A stretch of 44,204 nt of DNA from Cyclobacteriaceae bacterium. GTDB lineage: Bacteria; Bacteroidota; Bacteroidia; Cytophagales; Cyclobacteriaceae. Shown here piece by piece: positions 8,649-16,891 of the stretch (the stretch's first letter is position 1; every line of letters begins with the position of its first letter). The notes under the pieces were generated by a model, which saw nothing but the letters and a program-made list of their open reading frames with translations, did no database searches and was not told the origin of the DNA. The translations under genes and the position numbers were made by a program. The stretch is from contig PXCO01000093.1 of the NCBI GenBank assembly GCA_003565295.1, forward strand, positions 1-44,204, given 5' to 3'.

Positions 8649-9449
8649 ATGAAACGAACCAAGTTAAAAAATATTCTCATTATTTCCGGGCTTACTTTTT
8701 CCCTGCTTTTCACGGGATTTATCCCCTCCGGAGAGAAAAGACCTGAGTTTAAACTCAGAAGGGTGGTAATTGACGCAGGCCACGGAGGCAAGGACCCCGG
8801 TACCATAGGCAAAATGTCCAGGGAAAAGGATGTGGCACTTAAAGTGGCGCTTCAGGTAGGTAAGTACATTGAAGACCTAATGCCGGATGTGGAAGTGATC
8901 TACACCAGAAAGACAGATACTTTTATTGAGCTGAAGGAAAGGGCCAATGTCGCCAACCGAAACAGGGCGGATTTATTTGTCTCTGTGCATTGTAATGCCG
9001 TGAAATCCACTGGCCCTTACGGCACAGAGACTTTTGTGATGGGGACCAGTGATCTTTCCAGAAATTTTGATTATGTAAAAAGGGAAAACTCCGTGATCTT
9101 GCTTGAAGATGACTACGAGATCAATTATGAGGGCTTTGATCCCCAATCTCCGGAATCCTACATGATGTTTAACCTGATGCAAAAAGCCTACCTCAATAAT
9201 AGCCTCAGCCTGGCCGATAAAGTGGAAACGGAGTTCAGAACCAGGGTAAACCGTCACAGCAGAGGAGTGAAACAGGCTCCCCTTTATGTATTGTGGACCA
9301 CCAGTATGCCTAGTGTGCTCATAGAAATAGGTTTTCTTTCCAACCTAAACGAGGAGCGGTACCTGAACAGTAAGGATGGGCAGACTTATATCTCTTCCGG
9401 GATTTACCGTGCCATCAAGGCCTACAAAGAGGAAATCGAATCCCTCTGA
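8649..9449 (+). CDS. N-acetylmuramoyl-L-alanine amidase (Amidase_3 family)
   Basis: Zinc hydrolase that cleaves the amide bond between MurNAc and L-Ala of peptidoglycan, normally for cell separation or remodelling. The 266-residue product has an N-terminal hydrophobic signal (IISGLTFSLLFTGF), the first zinc-ligand motif VVIDAGHGGKDPG, a Glu ligand in the following SREKDV, the third ligand in LFVSVHCNA and the catalytic Glu in VLIEIGFLSN. Domain coverage is complete (about residues 40-260). No LysM or SPOR domain is attached. It is divergent from lptD, which fits an envelope-biogenesis locus. Confidence 0.93.
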   Translation: MKRTKLKNILIISGLTFSLLFTGFIPSGEKRPEFKLRRVVIDAGHGGKDPGTIGKMSREKDVALKVALQVGKYIEDLMPDVEVIYTRKTDTFIELKERANVANRNRADLFVSVHCNAVKSTGPYGTETFVMGTSDLSRNFDYVKRENSVILLEDDYEINYEGFDPQSPESYMMFNLMQKAYLNNSLSLADKVETEFRTRVNRHSRGVKQAPLYVLWTTSMPSVLIEIGFLSNLNEERYLNSKDGQTYISSGIYRAIKAYKEEIESL

Positions 9450-9516
9450 TAAACCTTATTTTACCCTATGACGTTTTGAACATTATCAGCAAACGGGCAA
9501 AATGGCTTTTTGAAAT

Positions 9517-11145
9517 ATGGATGTGACTTTTAATCGAAACGAAGACCTTAATAAGCAATTGATTGAGCAACTTAAGGCAAAGCTTAAAGAGATAAAAGCT
9601 GGTGGGGGGGAAGATAGCATAGCAAAGATACATGAAAAGGGCAAACTGACCGCAAGGGAAAGAATTGCCTGGTTACTGGATGAGTCGGCGGATTTTCTGG
9701 AAATCGGTGCCATGGCAGCGGACAACATGTATCCGGAGGACGGGTGTTGCCCCTCTGCCGGGGTAATATGCGGAGTGGGCAAGGTCAGTGGCCGCATCTG
9801 TGTGATCGTGGCAAACGACGCAACTGTAAAGGCAGGTGCCTGGTTTCCAATGACCGCCAAGAAAAACCTGCGGGCACAGGAAATCGCCATGGAAAACAAC
9901 CTGCCCATCATTTATCTGGTGGACAGTGCCGGGGTGTACCTTCCCCTGCAGGATGAAATCTTCCCCGACAAAGAACACTTTGGCAGGCAATTCCGCAACA
10001 ATGCCAAGATGTCTTCTATGGGGATAGTACAAATTGCAGCCATTATGGGGAACTGTGTGGCCGGAGGAGCCTACCTCCCCATCATGTCGGATGAGGCACT
10101 TATCGTGGACAAAACGGGCACCATATTCCTTGCAGGCTCCTACTTGGTAAAAGCCGCCATTGGGGAAACCATTGACAACGAGACCCTGGGGGGGGCCAGC
10201 ACACACTGCGAGATTTCAGGGGTGACCGACAATAAATACCCGGATGATAAATCCTGTCTTGATGCCATCAAGGAAATCATGTCCACGCTGGGTGAACCCG
10301 ACAGTGCAGGATTTGACCGCATTTCCCCAATACCGCCCGCACATGATGCAGATGAAATATTAGGGAAATTCCCCTCGGAAAGATCCAAGCCTTACGACAT
10401 GATGGAAATCATAGAAAGAGTGGTGGATAAAGCCTCCTTTAGGCCTTATAAAAAGGATTATGGTAAAACCTTGATCTGCGGCACAGCCAGGGTAGATGGA
10501 TGGGCAGTAGGTTTTGTGGCCAATCAAAGAAACATCGTAAAAAACAAAAAGGGGGAAATGCAAATGGGCGGAGTAATCTATTCCGACTCTGCCGACAAGG
10601 CCGCACGCTTTATCATGAATTGTAACCAAAGAAAAATCCCACTGGTATTTCTGCAAGATGTGAGTGGTTTTATGGTAGGCAGCAAGGCCGAACACGGGGG
10701 CATCATTAAAGACGGGGCTAAAATGGTAAATGCCATGGCCAATTCCGTTGTGCCCAAATTCACCTTTATACTTGGAAACTCTTATGGCGCAGGAAATTAC
10801 GCCATGTGTGGCAAGGCATACGACCCCAGGCTGATATTCTCATGGCCTACCGGACAAATGGCCGTCATGAGTGGCGCATCAGCAGCCAAAACCTTATTAC
10901 AAATCAAAGTAGCAGCTTTGAAAAAAGAAGGACAGGAAATAACCAGTGAAGCAGAGCAGGCCCTCTTGAAGGAAATCACCGAAAAATATGAAAGAACCCT
11001 TCACCCCTACTATGCGGCGGCAAGGCTTTGGATCGATGGGGTTATAGACCCAAGGGAAACACGTCAGGTCCTCAGTAAAGGAATAGAGATGGCCAACCAT
11101 AGAACCATTACAGAGAAGTTTAACGTTGGAATTATACAGACCTGA
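9517..11145 (+). CDS. Biotin-dependent acyl-CoA carboxylase, carboxyltransferase (beta) subunit
   Basis: Transfers CO2 from carboxybiotin to an acyl-CoA. The 542 residues comprise the N- and C-terminal crotonase-like carboxyltransferase halves. Segments such as NDATVKAGAWFP, YLVDSAGVYLPLQ, CVAGGAYLPIMSDE and the oxyanion-hole loop GAGNYAMCGKAYDPRLIFSWP are typical of the 3-methylcrotonyl-CoA carboxylase beta subunit rather than the propionyl-CoA type; the assignment is by motif resemblance. No biotin carboxylase or BCCP subunit is encoded in the window, so the alpha partner is elsewhere. The start at 9517 gives a canonical N-terminus (MDVTFNRNEDL). Confidence 0.88.
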   Translation: MDVTFNRNEDLNKQLIEQLKAKLKEIKAGGGEDSIAKIHEKGKLTARERIAWLLDESADFLEIGAMAADNMYPEDGCCPSAGVICGVGKVSGRICVIVANDATVKAGAWFPMTAKKNLRAQEIAMENNLPIIYLVDSAGVYLPLQDEIFPDKEHFGRQFRNNAKMSSMGIVQIAAIMGNCVAGGAYLPIMSDEALIVDKTGTIFLAGSYLVKAAIGETIDNETLGGASTHCEISGVTDNKYPDDKSCLDAIKEIMSTLGEPDSAGFDRISPIPPAHDADEILGKFPSERSKPYDMMEIIERVVDKASFRPYKKDYGKTLICGTARVDGWAVGFVANQRNIVKNKKGEMQMGGVIYSDSADKAARFIMNCNQRKIPLVFLQDVSGFMVGSKAEHGGIIKDGAKMVNAMANSVVPKFTFILGNSYGAGNYAMCGKAYDPRLIFSWPTGQMAVMSGASAAKTLLQIKVAALKKEGQEITSEAEQALLKEITEKYERTLHPYYAAARLWIDGVIDPRETRQVLSKGIEMANHRTITEKFNVGIIQT

Positions 11146-11276
11146 TTCTATTTCTATAATGGCTTAGCCATAATATTTGCGTTAGATAAGTATTACGAGA
11201 AGTAAACTTTCAAATTGATCGACCGGGTTTGTCCTAAATAATGAAGATAATCATAAAAACCTGTCACGTTTTGCTT

Positions 11277-11290
11277 CTTTTAATTAAAAG
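11277..11290. promoter_or_regulatory. 14-bp perfect palindrome upstream of the SirB1-like gene
   Basis: CTTTTAATTAAAAG lies 31 nt before the ATG at 11321. Its position suggests an operator, but AT-rich palindromes of this size also arise by chance. The rest of the 175-nt gap holds no gene. Confidence 0.2.
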
Positions 11291-11320
11291 ACTGATTCAC
11301 AGCCAAAATGACGCCAAACC

Positions 11321-12163
11321 ATGGAAGATCTAAATGAAAAAGAACTACATGCCCTGGTCTCCTTATTGGATGATTCTGATAAAGAGGTAAAAGAGCACGT
11401 AAAAGATAAAATCATCAGCTTAGGCAATCAGGTTATCCCCTTTCTGGAAAAAAAGTGGGAAAACAGCTTCAACCCTGACCTGCAAAAGGAGATTGAGGAC
11501 CTGGTCCATGAGTTACAGTTCTCCCTACTTAAAGACAGGCTTCAGGAATGGAAATCCTCAGAAGACAGGGACTTGCTCACCGGCCTTTGGATCATCAACA
11601 CCTACCAATACCCGGACCTGGAATTTGAGCAATTAAATGCCACCATGCACCAGATTTACTTCGAGGTGTGGACCTCATTCAAAAACGATCTCCCTGCCTA
11701 CGACAAAATCAGGATCATCAACAATGTACTCTTCAACGATCTTAAATTCTCTGCCAACACAAAAAACTTCCATTCCCCCAGCAACAGCATGCTCAGCAAC
11801 GTGTTGGATTCCAAAAAGGGGAACCCCATCAGCCTCTGCTCGGTATATATTTTGGTGGCCAACAAACTGGGCCTCCCCATTTACGGGGTCAACCTGCCCA
11901 ATTTGTTTGTGTTGACCTACGCTACCGAAAGTCTCACCTTTTATATCAATGCATTTAATAAAGGTCTGATATTCACCAAGCAGGACATCATGAACTACCT
12001 GGATCATCTTAAGCTGGAGCCGAAAAATGAATTTTTTGAACCCTGTGGCAACCTGGAAATCATCCGCAGGACCTTAAGAAACCTCAACTTCGCATTCGAG
12101 AAAATCGGAGAGGTAGAAAAAGCCAGTGAAATCCAGGAACTTTTAGCCATTGTGGAACCGTAA
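11321..12163 (+). CDS. SirB1/transglutaminase-like family protein
   Basis: 280-residue protein. The N-terminal third (about residues 1-75) resembles a short helical, HEAT-like repeat (LVSLLDDSDKEVKEHVKDKI). The following domain carries features of the SirB1_N transglutaminase-like family: LTGLWIINTYQYPDLEF, an LSNVLDSKKGNPISLCSVYILVANKLGLPI block (with a Cys at the expected nucleophile position) and YGVNLPNLFVL. Family members are widespread, cytoplasmic and of unknown substrate. It ends 8 nt from the convergent redoxin gene. Function beyond family membership is unknown. Confidence 0.8.
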   Translation: MEDLNEKELHALVSLLDDSDKEVKEHVKDKIISLGNQVIPFLEKKWENSFNPDLQKEIEDLVHELQFSLLKDRLQEWKSSEDRDLLTGLWIINTYQYPDLEFEQLNATMHQIYFEVWTSFKNDLPAYDKIRIINNVLFNDLKFSANTKNFHSPSNSMLSNVLDSKKGNPISLCSVYILVANKLGLPIYGVNLPNLFVLTYATESLTFYINAFNKGLIFTKQDIMNYLDHLKLEPKNEFFEPCGNLEIIRRTLRNLNFAFEKIGEVEKASEIQELLAIVEP

Positions 12164-12171
12164 TTGTCCCC

Positions 12172-12774
12172 CTAGAGTGGCCTCACATTGCAGCCTATGG
12201 GCCTGGTGGAAGCTGGACTCGGGCTGCCTCTGCTCAAAATGCTGTTAAGGGCATTTTCAAGATAATGCATCTGCGCACTCTGTGCCGACTGTGGGTTGTT
12301 GTCTATGGCTCCCCTATAGGCCACAGCATATCCCGTGGGGCCACTGGTCACTACTACCACCTCCGGAATTTTACTTACCCCCATCATTTTTGTCACCACC
12401 TGTTTTTCATCCACTAAAAATGGCATGGATAGGTTTTTCTGCCCCAACCATTCGGCCATCTTATCGACTTGCTCTTCCGGAAACTGCCCTCCGTGGGGAT
12501 TAATCAGCAAAAAAGAAATACCTTTTGGGGAAAAAGACTCATATAGGGCAATTATGCGCTCATCATACAGCTTGCTAAAAGGGCAATTGATACTGGTGAA
12601 AATTAACACCACTGCCTTGGCATTCCTATGATCTTTAAGTGCTATCAGTTGGCCTGATCCCGCATCCTTTAGTTCAAAATCGTTTACCCTTTGGGCAAAA
12701 GAATCTACAGGATAGCCCACCAATAGCAATCCCGACAAGGTCAGGGCACAAAAGGACTGGAAGGTTTTTCGCAT
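12172..12774 (-). CDS. Exported thioredoxin-fold (redoxin-like) protein
   Basis: 200 residues with an N-terminal signal peptide (ALTLSGLLLVGYPVDSFAQ, cleavage after about residue 28) and an AhpC/TSA-like thioredoxin fold. The active-site region is TSINCPFSKLY: one Cys followed by P-F-S, so there is no CxxC pair and a peroxiredoxin-like or single-Cys redoxin chemistry is more likely than disulfide reductase activity. A second Cys appears only in the C-terminal tail (IGCNVRPL). It lies 2 nt downstream of a VOC-family gene, so the two probably form one transcript. The partner and substrate are unknown. Confidence 0.8.
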   Translation of the reverse strand: MRKTFQSFCALTLSGLLLVGYPVDSFAQRVNDFELKDAGSGQLIALKDHRNAKAVVLIFTSINCPFSKLYDERIIALYESFSPKGISFLLINPHGGQFPEEQVDKMAEWLGQKNLSMPFLVDEKQVVTKMMGVSKIPEVVVVTSGPTGYAVAYRGAIDNNPQSAQSAQMHYLENALNSILSRGSPSPASTRPIGCNVRPL

Positions 12775-12776
12775 GC

Positions 12777-13316
12777 CTACTCAAAGTTTTCCAGTAACTC
12801 GACTATACAACCCAAGGTTGTTGTGGCATCCACATAGGAATAGCCCCCGGTATCCCAGCCACCAGTCTGCACAGTAGGCATTCCCTTTAGGGCGAGTTTT
12901 TTGGACACCCCTTCCTTGTCTTCCACCCAAAAGGCAATATGATGGATGCCCTCCCCATGGGTGTCCAGAAATTCCTGCCAGGTGCTGCCTTTGCCCAAGG
13001 GTTCTATCAGTTCTATTTCGATATTACCCATCTTGATAAAGGCAAGCTTTGCCTCAGCATGGGTCACCTCACTGTAAAAAGTAGTGGGTCTGTCCTGATG
13101 GGAGGTGGAAACAAAAGCCTCAGGCTGTTCAACCCCCAATACCTCAGCCCAAATTTCACCACTTTTCTCAATGTCCTTTACCACCATGGCAACTTGGGCG
13201 ATGGTTTTGGCTTCTATGATGGGGGATGCATGTTGCTTTTCCTGAAAAATCTTGTTTCCAGGTAAATAAAGTGCTACAAGGCCGAGCAATAGGATCAAAT
13301 ACGTCTTCAAATGCAT
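12777..13316 (-). CDS. VOC-superfamily protein with N-terminal signal or anchor
   Basis: 179 residues. Residues 1-21 form a hydrophobic signal or membrane anchor (YLILLLGLVALYLPG). The rest is a vicinal-oxygen-chelate domain similar to methylmalonyl-CoA epimerase/glyoxalase: AQVAMVVKDIEKSGEIWAEVLG, IELIEPLG, GIHHIAFWVED (a metal-binding His) and CIVELLEN (a metal-binding Glu). An extracytoplasmic location would be unusual for methylmalonyl-CoA epimerase, so a different substrate is likely. It precedes the exported redoxin by 2 nt and is probably co-transcribed with it. Confidence 0.8.
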   Translation of the reverse strand: MHLKTYLILLLGLVALYLPGNKIFQEKQHASPIIEAKTIAQVAMVVKDIEKSGEIWAEVLGVEQPEAFVSTSHQDRPTTFYSEVTHAEAKLAFIKMGNIEIELIEPLGKGSTWQEFLDTHGEGIHHIAFWVEDKEGVSKKLALKGMPTVQTGGWDTGGYSYVDATTTLGCIVELLENFE

Positions 13317-13378
13317 AGCTGGAAATTTTTCATTAAGTTAAAAAATTTAACTGGCAATTGACACCCCTTAGAAAGAAT

Positions 13379-14008
13379 TCACCAGATGGAGTAAGTAAGC
13401 ACCATATCCTCTTCCACCTCTACCTGCACCTGATAATGGTGGTCTGAGGTGCCCGAATCATAAATTCGCCCTTTGATGAAGCGGTCTTCCTGGCTAAATG
13501 GTTTAAGAAGGATATTGGCCCTAAGACTGATCCCCTTTCTGCCTTGGCATTTAAATATGGTTTCCTTGGCTGACCATGCCATGGTATAATGAAGAGGGTC
13601 ATTGTCCAAAAATTCCATTTCCTCTTCACATAAAAACTTCGGGCCCAGCCTTACCACCTTTTCTTTGATCAGCTCCAGGTCAATGCCCACAGGCATCTCC
13701 TTATGGAAAATGGCAGCGGCGGCATGCTCACTATGGCTCAGTGACACGTGGCCGTAGCCGTCCATGGTGTATGACTTACCATGATGGTCTTTATAGAAGC
13801 CAGGATAAGGCAGACTTATTGCCTCCAGGGCAGATTTGATGGCTAATCTTGCCCCCTTCCATTCCTTTTTCTTCTGGGGATGTCCTAAGTTGGCAAAAGA
13901 CAGTTTTTCCCTAAAGCTCAAAAAGTCCAGGTGATTATCATCCTGCTCGTGAATATTATTTACGGCATAGGCAGATAACGGACTGATTTTTTCTATTTTT
14001 GTTTGCAT
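13379..14008 (-). CDS. 4'-phosphopantetheinyl transferase (Sfp type)
   Basis: Transfers phosphopantetheine from CoA to a carrier-protein serine. The 209-residue product shows the two family signatures: PVGIDLELIKE (Mg-binding Asp and Glu, about residue 102) and AWSAKETIFKCQGRKG (the W-x-x-K-E motif, about residue 145), plus SLSHSEHAAAAI. The size is that of the Sfp/HetI pseudo-dimeric group, not the 120-residue AcpS type. It could serve fatty-acid synthase as well as secondary metabolism; no carrier protein is adjacent. It is divergent from the WD40 gene across a short gap. Confidence 0.9.
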   Translation of the reverse strand: MQTKIEKISPLSAYAVNNIHEQDDNHLDFLSFREKLSFANLGHPQKKKEWKGARLAIKSALEAISLPYPGFYKDHHGKSYTMDGYGHVSLSHSEHAAAAIFHKEMPVGIDLELIKEKVVRLGPKFLCEEEMEFLDNDPLHYTMAWSAKETIFKCQGRKGISLRANILLKPFSQEDRFIKGRIYDSGTSDHHYQVQVEVEEDMVLTYSIW

Positions 14009-14045
14009 GCTTATTTTGGGAGGGTGATAATTTAAAATGCAATAT

Positions 14046-14954
14046 ATGTCAAAAATTCAAGTAAATAAACTACAAACCCTTACAGGACATAATCAATCCA
14101 TTTTTGCCCTGGCAGAAGGCACTTCCCCTAATTATTTTTATACAGGGGATGCGCAAGGAATGGTAGTGGAATGGAACCTTGAAACCCTCAAAGATGGTAA
14201 ATTGCTGGCTAAACTAAGTAATTCCGTTTATGCCCTAGAAGTAGATAAAGACCAAGGACTACTTTTTATCGGTGAAAACTTTGAGGGTATTCACGTGGTG
14301 GATTTACGCGAAAGAAAGGAGCAATGGTCCCTCAAAATCACGTCAAATGCCATTTTTGACATCAAATCCCAGGCCGACCAGCTTTTCGTGGCCACCGGAG
14401 ACGGGGTACTGGTGATACTGGACATCCAAGAGCGGTCCATTGTGAAACATATCAAGGTAAGCCAAGAGAGTCTCCGGGTGCTCGCCTTCAGCCCAAACCG
14501 GGATTTATTGGCCATTGGAAGCAGTGACAATAGCATAAAGGTGTTTTCCTTCCCTTCCCTGGAACCTGTGGCCAACTTGACCCACCACACCAATTCTGTA
14601 TTTGCTCTGGGCTTTTCCCCGGATGGAAAGCACCTTGTCAGTGGTGGCAGGGATGCCCACCTAAAGGTCTGGGAAACAGAGACATTTTCACTGAAGCAGG
14701 ACATCGTGGCACATATGTACGCCATCAATTTTGTGGCTTTTCGGGAGGATGGCAAATATTTTGTAACTTGTAGCATGGACAAGTCCATCAAGCTGTGGGA
14801 TGCCCATACCTTTAAACTCCTAAAAGTAATTGACAAGGCCAGGCATGCCGGACATGGCACCTCTATCAACAAATTATTTTGGAGTGGATTTAATAATCAA
14901 ATAGTGGCCATTAGTGATGACAGAACCGTATCGATTTGGGAAATAGAATTTTAG
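14046..14954 (+). CDS. WD40-repeat beta-propeller protein
   Basis: About 300 residues made almost entirely of WD40 repeats, enough for one seven-bladed propeller. GH and WD ends are visible, for example LTGHNQSIFALA, VLAFSPNRDLLAIGSSDNSIKVF, FALGFSPDGKHLVSGGRDAHLKVWE, FVTCSMDKSIKLWD and DDRTVSIWE. No signal peptide and no fused catalytic domain, so a cytoplasmic scaffold is likely. An in-frame ATG at 14037 (MQYMSK...) is an alternative start; 14046 was preferred because the product then begins MSKIQV directly before the first blade. The partner is unknown. Confidence 0.85.
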   Translation: MSKIQVNKLQTLTGHNQSIFALAEGTSPNYFYTGDAQGMVVEWNLETLKDGKLLAKLSNSVYALEVDKDQGLLFIGENFEGIHVVDLRERKEQWSLKITSNAIFDIKSQADQLFVATGDGVLVILDIQERSIVKHIKVSQESLRVLAFSPNRDLLAIGSSDNSIKVFSFPSLEPVANLTHHTNSVFALGFSPDGKHLVSGGRDAHLKVWETETFSLKQDIVAHMYAINFVAFREDGKYFVTCSMDKSIKLWDAHTFKLLKVIDKARHAGHGTSINKLFWSGFNNQIVAISDDRTVSIWEIEF

Positions 14955-15168
14955 GAAATATGAAATCGCGCATGACGAGCACGTCACACAGTGGGATGCC
15001 CCCCCGATAGCTATCGGGGCTATCGGGGAGATGCGAGATTCTCCCGAAGTGAATTCGGGACAGGCTCCCAAAGCGAGTCCCCCGAAACAAGTTCCCCGAA
15101 TCGAGTTCGGGGCAGGCTGGGGCAGGCTATCCCGAAGATCGGGACAAGTTATGACCGTTGAAAAGAAA
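14955..15168. repeat. Structured repeat, copy B, expanded by palindromic inserts
   Basis: The left half matches the copy upstream of aroA: ATGAAATCGCGC, then a perfect hairpin TGACG-agca-CGTCA (14973-14986), then CACAGTGGGATG and GCGAGATT. The hairpin differs from copy A at both partners of one base pair, so pairing is kept. The spacer holds CCCCGATAGCTATCGGGG (15002-15019). After GCGAGATT come three more palindromes: TCCCGAA-n5-TTCGGGA (15042-15060), CCCCGAA-n5-TTCGGGG (15094-15112) and TCCCG-n5-CGGGA (15130-15144). The copy ends with GTTGAAAAG before the next unit. Confidence 0.7.
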
Positions 15169-15297
15169 ATATAAACACATGAAATCGAGCCTGTCCTGAA
15201 GGCAGTCAGGGCACGACGCAAGCGACACACAGTGGGACGATTATAATCCGTGCGAGATTCCATCTGCCCACTAAAAAAAAATTATAAACAGATGAAA
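15169..15297. repeat. Structured repeat, copy C, in tandem with copy B and ending at the divIVA start
   Basis: Begins TATAAACACATGAAATCGAGC (15170-15190) and ends ATTATAAACAGATGAAA (15281-15297), the same terminal direct repeat as copy A. The inner hairpin position has decayed pairing, and a 21-nt segment with CCTG-n8-CAGG is inserted before it. GATTATAATC (a perfect 10-bp palindrome) fills the spacer. The final ATGAAA is the start of the DivIVA gene. Confidence 0.7.
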
Positions 15298-16056
15298 ATA
15301 ACGCCACTGGATATCCGACAAAAAACCTTTGAAAAACAGCTCAGAGGGTATGACAAGGAAGAAGTCAATGCATTTTTAGTGTACCTGTCACAAGAATGGG
15401 AAAAACTCTCCGAAGAAAAAAACACTTTGAAGATACGCCTAGAACATGCTGAAAAAGAAGCCTCTAAGCTAAGGGAGGTGGAAGAGTCACTTTTTAAAAC
15501 CCTGAAAACTGCCGAGGACACGGGGGCCAGCATTATTGAGCAGGCCAATAAAACAGCTGACATCATCCTGAAAGAGGCACAGATAAATGCAGATACCCTG
15601 GAATCCACCTCCAAAAACCGCGCAAAAACCATGGTGGAAAATGCCGAATCCCAGGCGGCAGAAATTATGGGAGAACTCAAGGACCAGGTGAGGCAACTTT
15701 GTAATAGCTACGAAAAACTATTGGAGCAGAGGTTAACTATCCTAGAAAATCTCCAAACTCTGGCACGTGAGGCCAATGAGGCAAGGGAAAATGCTGAAAA
15801 CCAATTCAAAAATGTGGATATCAGTGTACATGAAAACCTGGTAAAGGAACTGGAAAAAAAACCCACCGCTTCACCCTCCTATTCCTTCGATGTGCCTAAG
15901 CGACCAAAAGAGCAACCAACGGAACAGTCATCAGGGGCCGTTTCCCCCCAAGCTCAAGAAACAAAGCAGCCCATGGAGCACGTTGAAGAAAAGGAAGAGG
16001 TAAAGCCGGAAAGCGGAAAGAAAAGCACCGGTTCATTTTTTGACCAGTTTGACTAA
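15292..16056 (+). CDS. DivIVA-family cell division/polarity protein
   Basis: 254 residues starting MKITPLDIRQKTFEKQLRGY, the typical DivIVA N-terminus with a conserved KxFxxxLRGYDxxEV segment, followed by a long coiled coil (about residues 30-190) rich in Glu, Lys and Ala. A low-complexity Pro/Glu/Lys tail (about 190-240) ends in TGSFFDQFD. Such proteins bind curved membrane and recruit division or envelope machinery; the role in Bacteroidota is less clear. An upstream in-frame Met at 15250 would translate the repeat, so 15292 is the better start. The stop overlaps folB by 1 nt (TAATG). Confidence 0.88.
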   Translation: MKITPLDIRQKTFEKQLRGYDKEEVNAFLVYLSQEWEKLSEEKNTLKIRLEHAEKEASKLREVEESLFKTLKTAEDTGASIIEQANKTADIILKEAQINADTLESTSKNRAKTMVENAESQAAEIMGELKDQVRQLCNSYEKLLEQRLTILENLQTLAREANEARENAENQFKNVDISVHENLVKELEKKPTASPSYSFDVPKRPKEQPTEQSSGAVSPQAQETKQPMEHVEEKEEVKPESGKKSTGSFFDQFD

Positions 16057-16421
16057 TGGGAAAAGTAGCACTTGAGGGCATTGAGTTCCATGCATATCAT
16101 GGGGTTTTCTCCGAAGAAAAAAAACTGGGCAATCGCTTTACCGTAGACATCAGGGTGGACACCCATTTTAAGGATGCCATGCTCAAAGACAGGTTAAAAG
16201 ACACCGTGGACTACCATAAGCTCTATCAAATCGCTAAATCGCATATGCAGGAACCAGTGAAGTTGCTGGAACACCTTGCCCACCTGATGATACAGGATAT
16301 CAATAAAGCTTATCCACAACTGAAAAAAGTCCAAGTAATCATCAAAAAACACAATCCCGCATTGGGCGGGGTAGTCAATTATTCCGTGGTAGAAGTAAAC
16401 TACCCTGAGGATTACCTATAG
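16056..16421 (+). CDS. folB: Dihydroneopterin aldolase
   Basis: Folate-pathway enzyme converting 7,8-dihydroneopterin to 6-hydroxymethyl-dihydropterin and glycolaldehyde. The 121 residues match the family length and carry IEFHAYHGVFSEEKKLGNRF at the N-terminus (the conserved YHGV and E), DTVDYHKLYQIAK (the catalytic Tyr region), KLLEHLAHLM and the pterin-binding K-x-NPALGGVV region near the C-terminus. Starts within the stop of the upstream DivIVA gene, so the two are translationally coupled. Confidence 0.95.
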   Translation: MGKVALEGIEFHAYHGVFSEEKKLGNRFTVDIRVDTHFKDAMLKDRLKDTVDYHKLYQIAKSHMQEPVKLLEHLAHLMIQDINKAYPQLKKVQVIIKKHNPALGGVVNYSVVEVNYPEDYL

Positions 16422-16429
16422 AGTGGCCC

Positions 16430-16891
16430 ATGTACAGTCGTATTGCTGTAAGCAAAGCAAAAAAAGCCTTTTGGACTGCCTTCGGGCTATATATGAAGCC
16501 CGTGCCAACGGCCGAAGGCCAAAAGGTGCGATGGCAAAACTATAAAACAGGTGTTAAAAATGTCTATTTCAGGATGGATACCCAATTCAATAAAGCGCGC
16601 ATAGCCATAGAGATCACTCATCCCGATGAAGACATCAGGGCATTGCTTTTTGATCAATTTGAACAGTTCAAAGGCATCATGCATCAATTCCTGAAGGAGG
16701 AATGGGCATGGGAAATGCACGCAAAGGATGAATTTGGTAAGCCCATCAGCCGAATTTTCAAAGAACTCCCAAAAGTAAACGTGATGAACGAGGAGGATTG
16801 GCCGGCCATTATATCTTTTTTAAAACCCCGGATCATCGCTTTGGATGTGTTTTGGAGCGAATTTAGGCATGCATTTGAGGGGCTGACCTAG
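16430..16891 (+). CDS. DUF4268-domain protein
   Basis: 153-residue protein that I recognise as a DUF4268-type domain: MYSRIAVSKAKKAFWTAFGL, WQNYKTGVKNVYFRMD, KARIAIEITHPDEDIRALLFDQFE and FKELPKVNVMNEEDWPAIISFLKPRIIALDVFW. The domain is found alone in Bacteroidota and fused to endonuclease-like proteins elsewhere; no catalytic motif can be named here. It sits 8 nt after folB and ends in a tail-to-tail 4-nt CTAG overlap with the IscA-like gene. Function unknown. Confidence 0.8.
   Translation: MYSRIAVSKAKKAFWTAFGLYMKPVPTAEGQKVRWQNYKTGVKNVYFRMDTQFNKARIAIEITHPDEDIRALLFDQFEQFKGIMHQFLKEEWAWEMHAKDEFGKPISRIFKELPKVNVMNEEDWPAIISFLKPRIIALDVFWSEFRHAFEGLT

Noticed and set aside
15250-15291. Upstream start of the DivIVA gene at 15250
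   Set aside because: It would translate the repeat element; the canonical DivIVA N-terminus begins at 15292.
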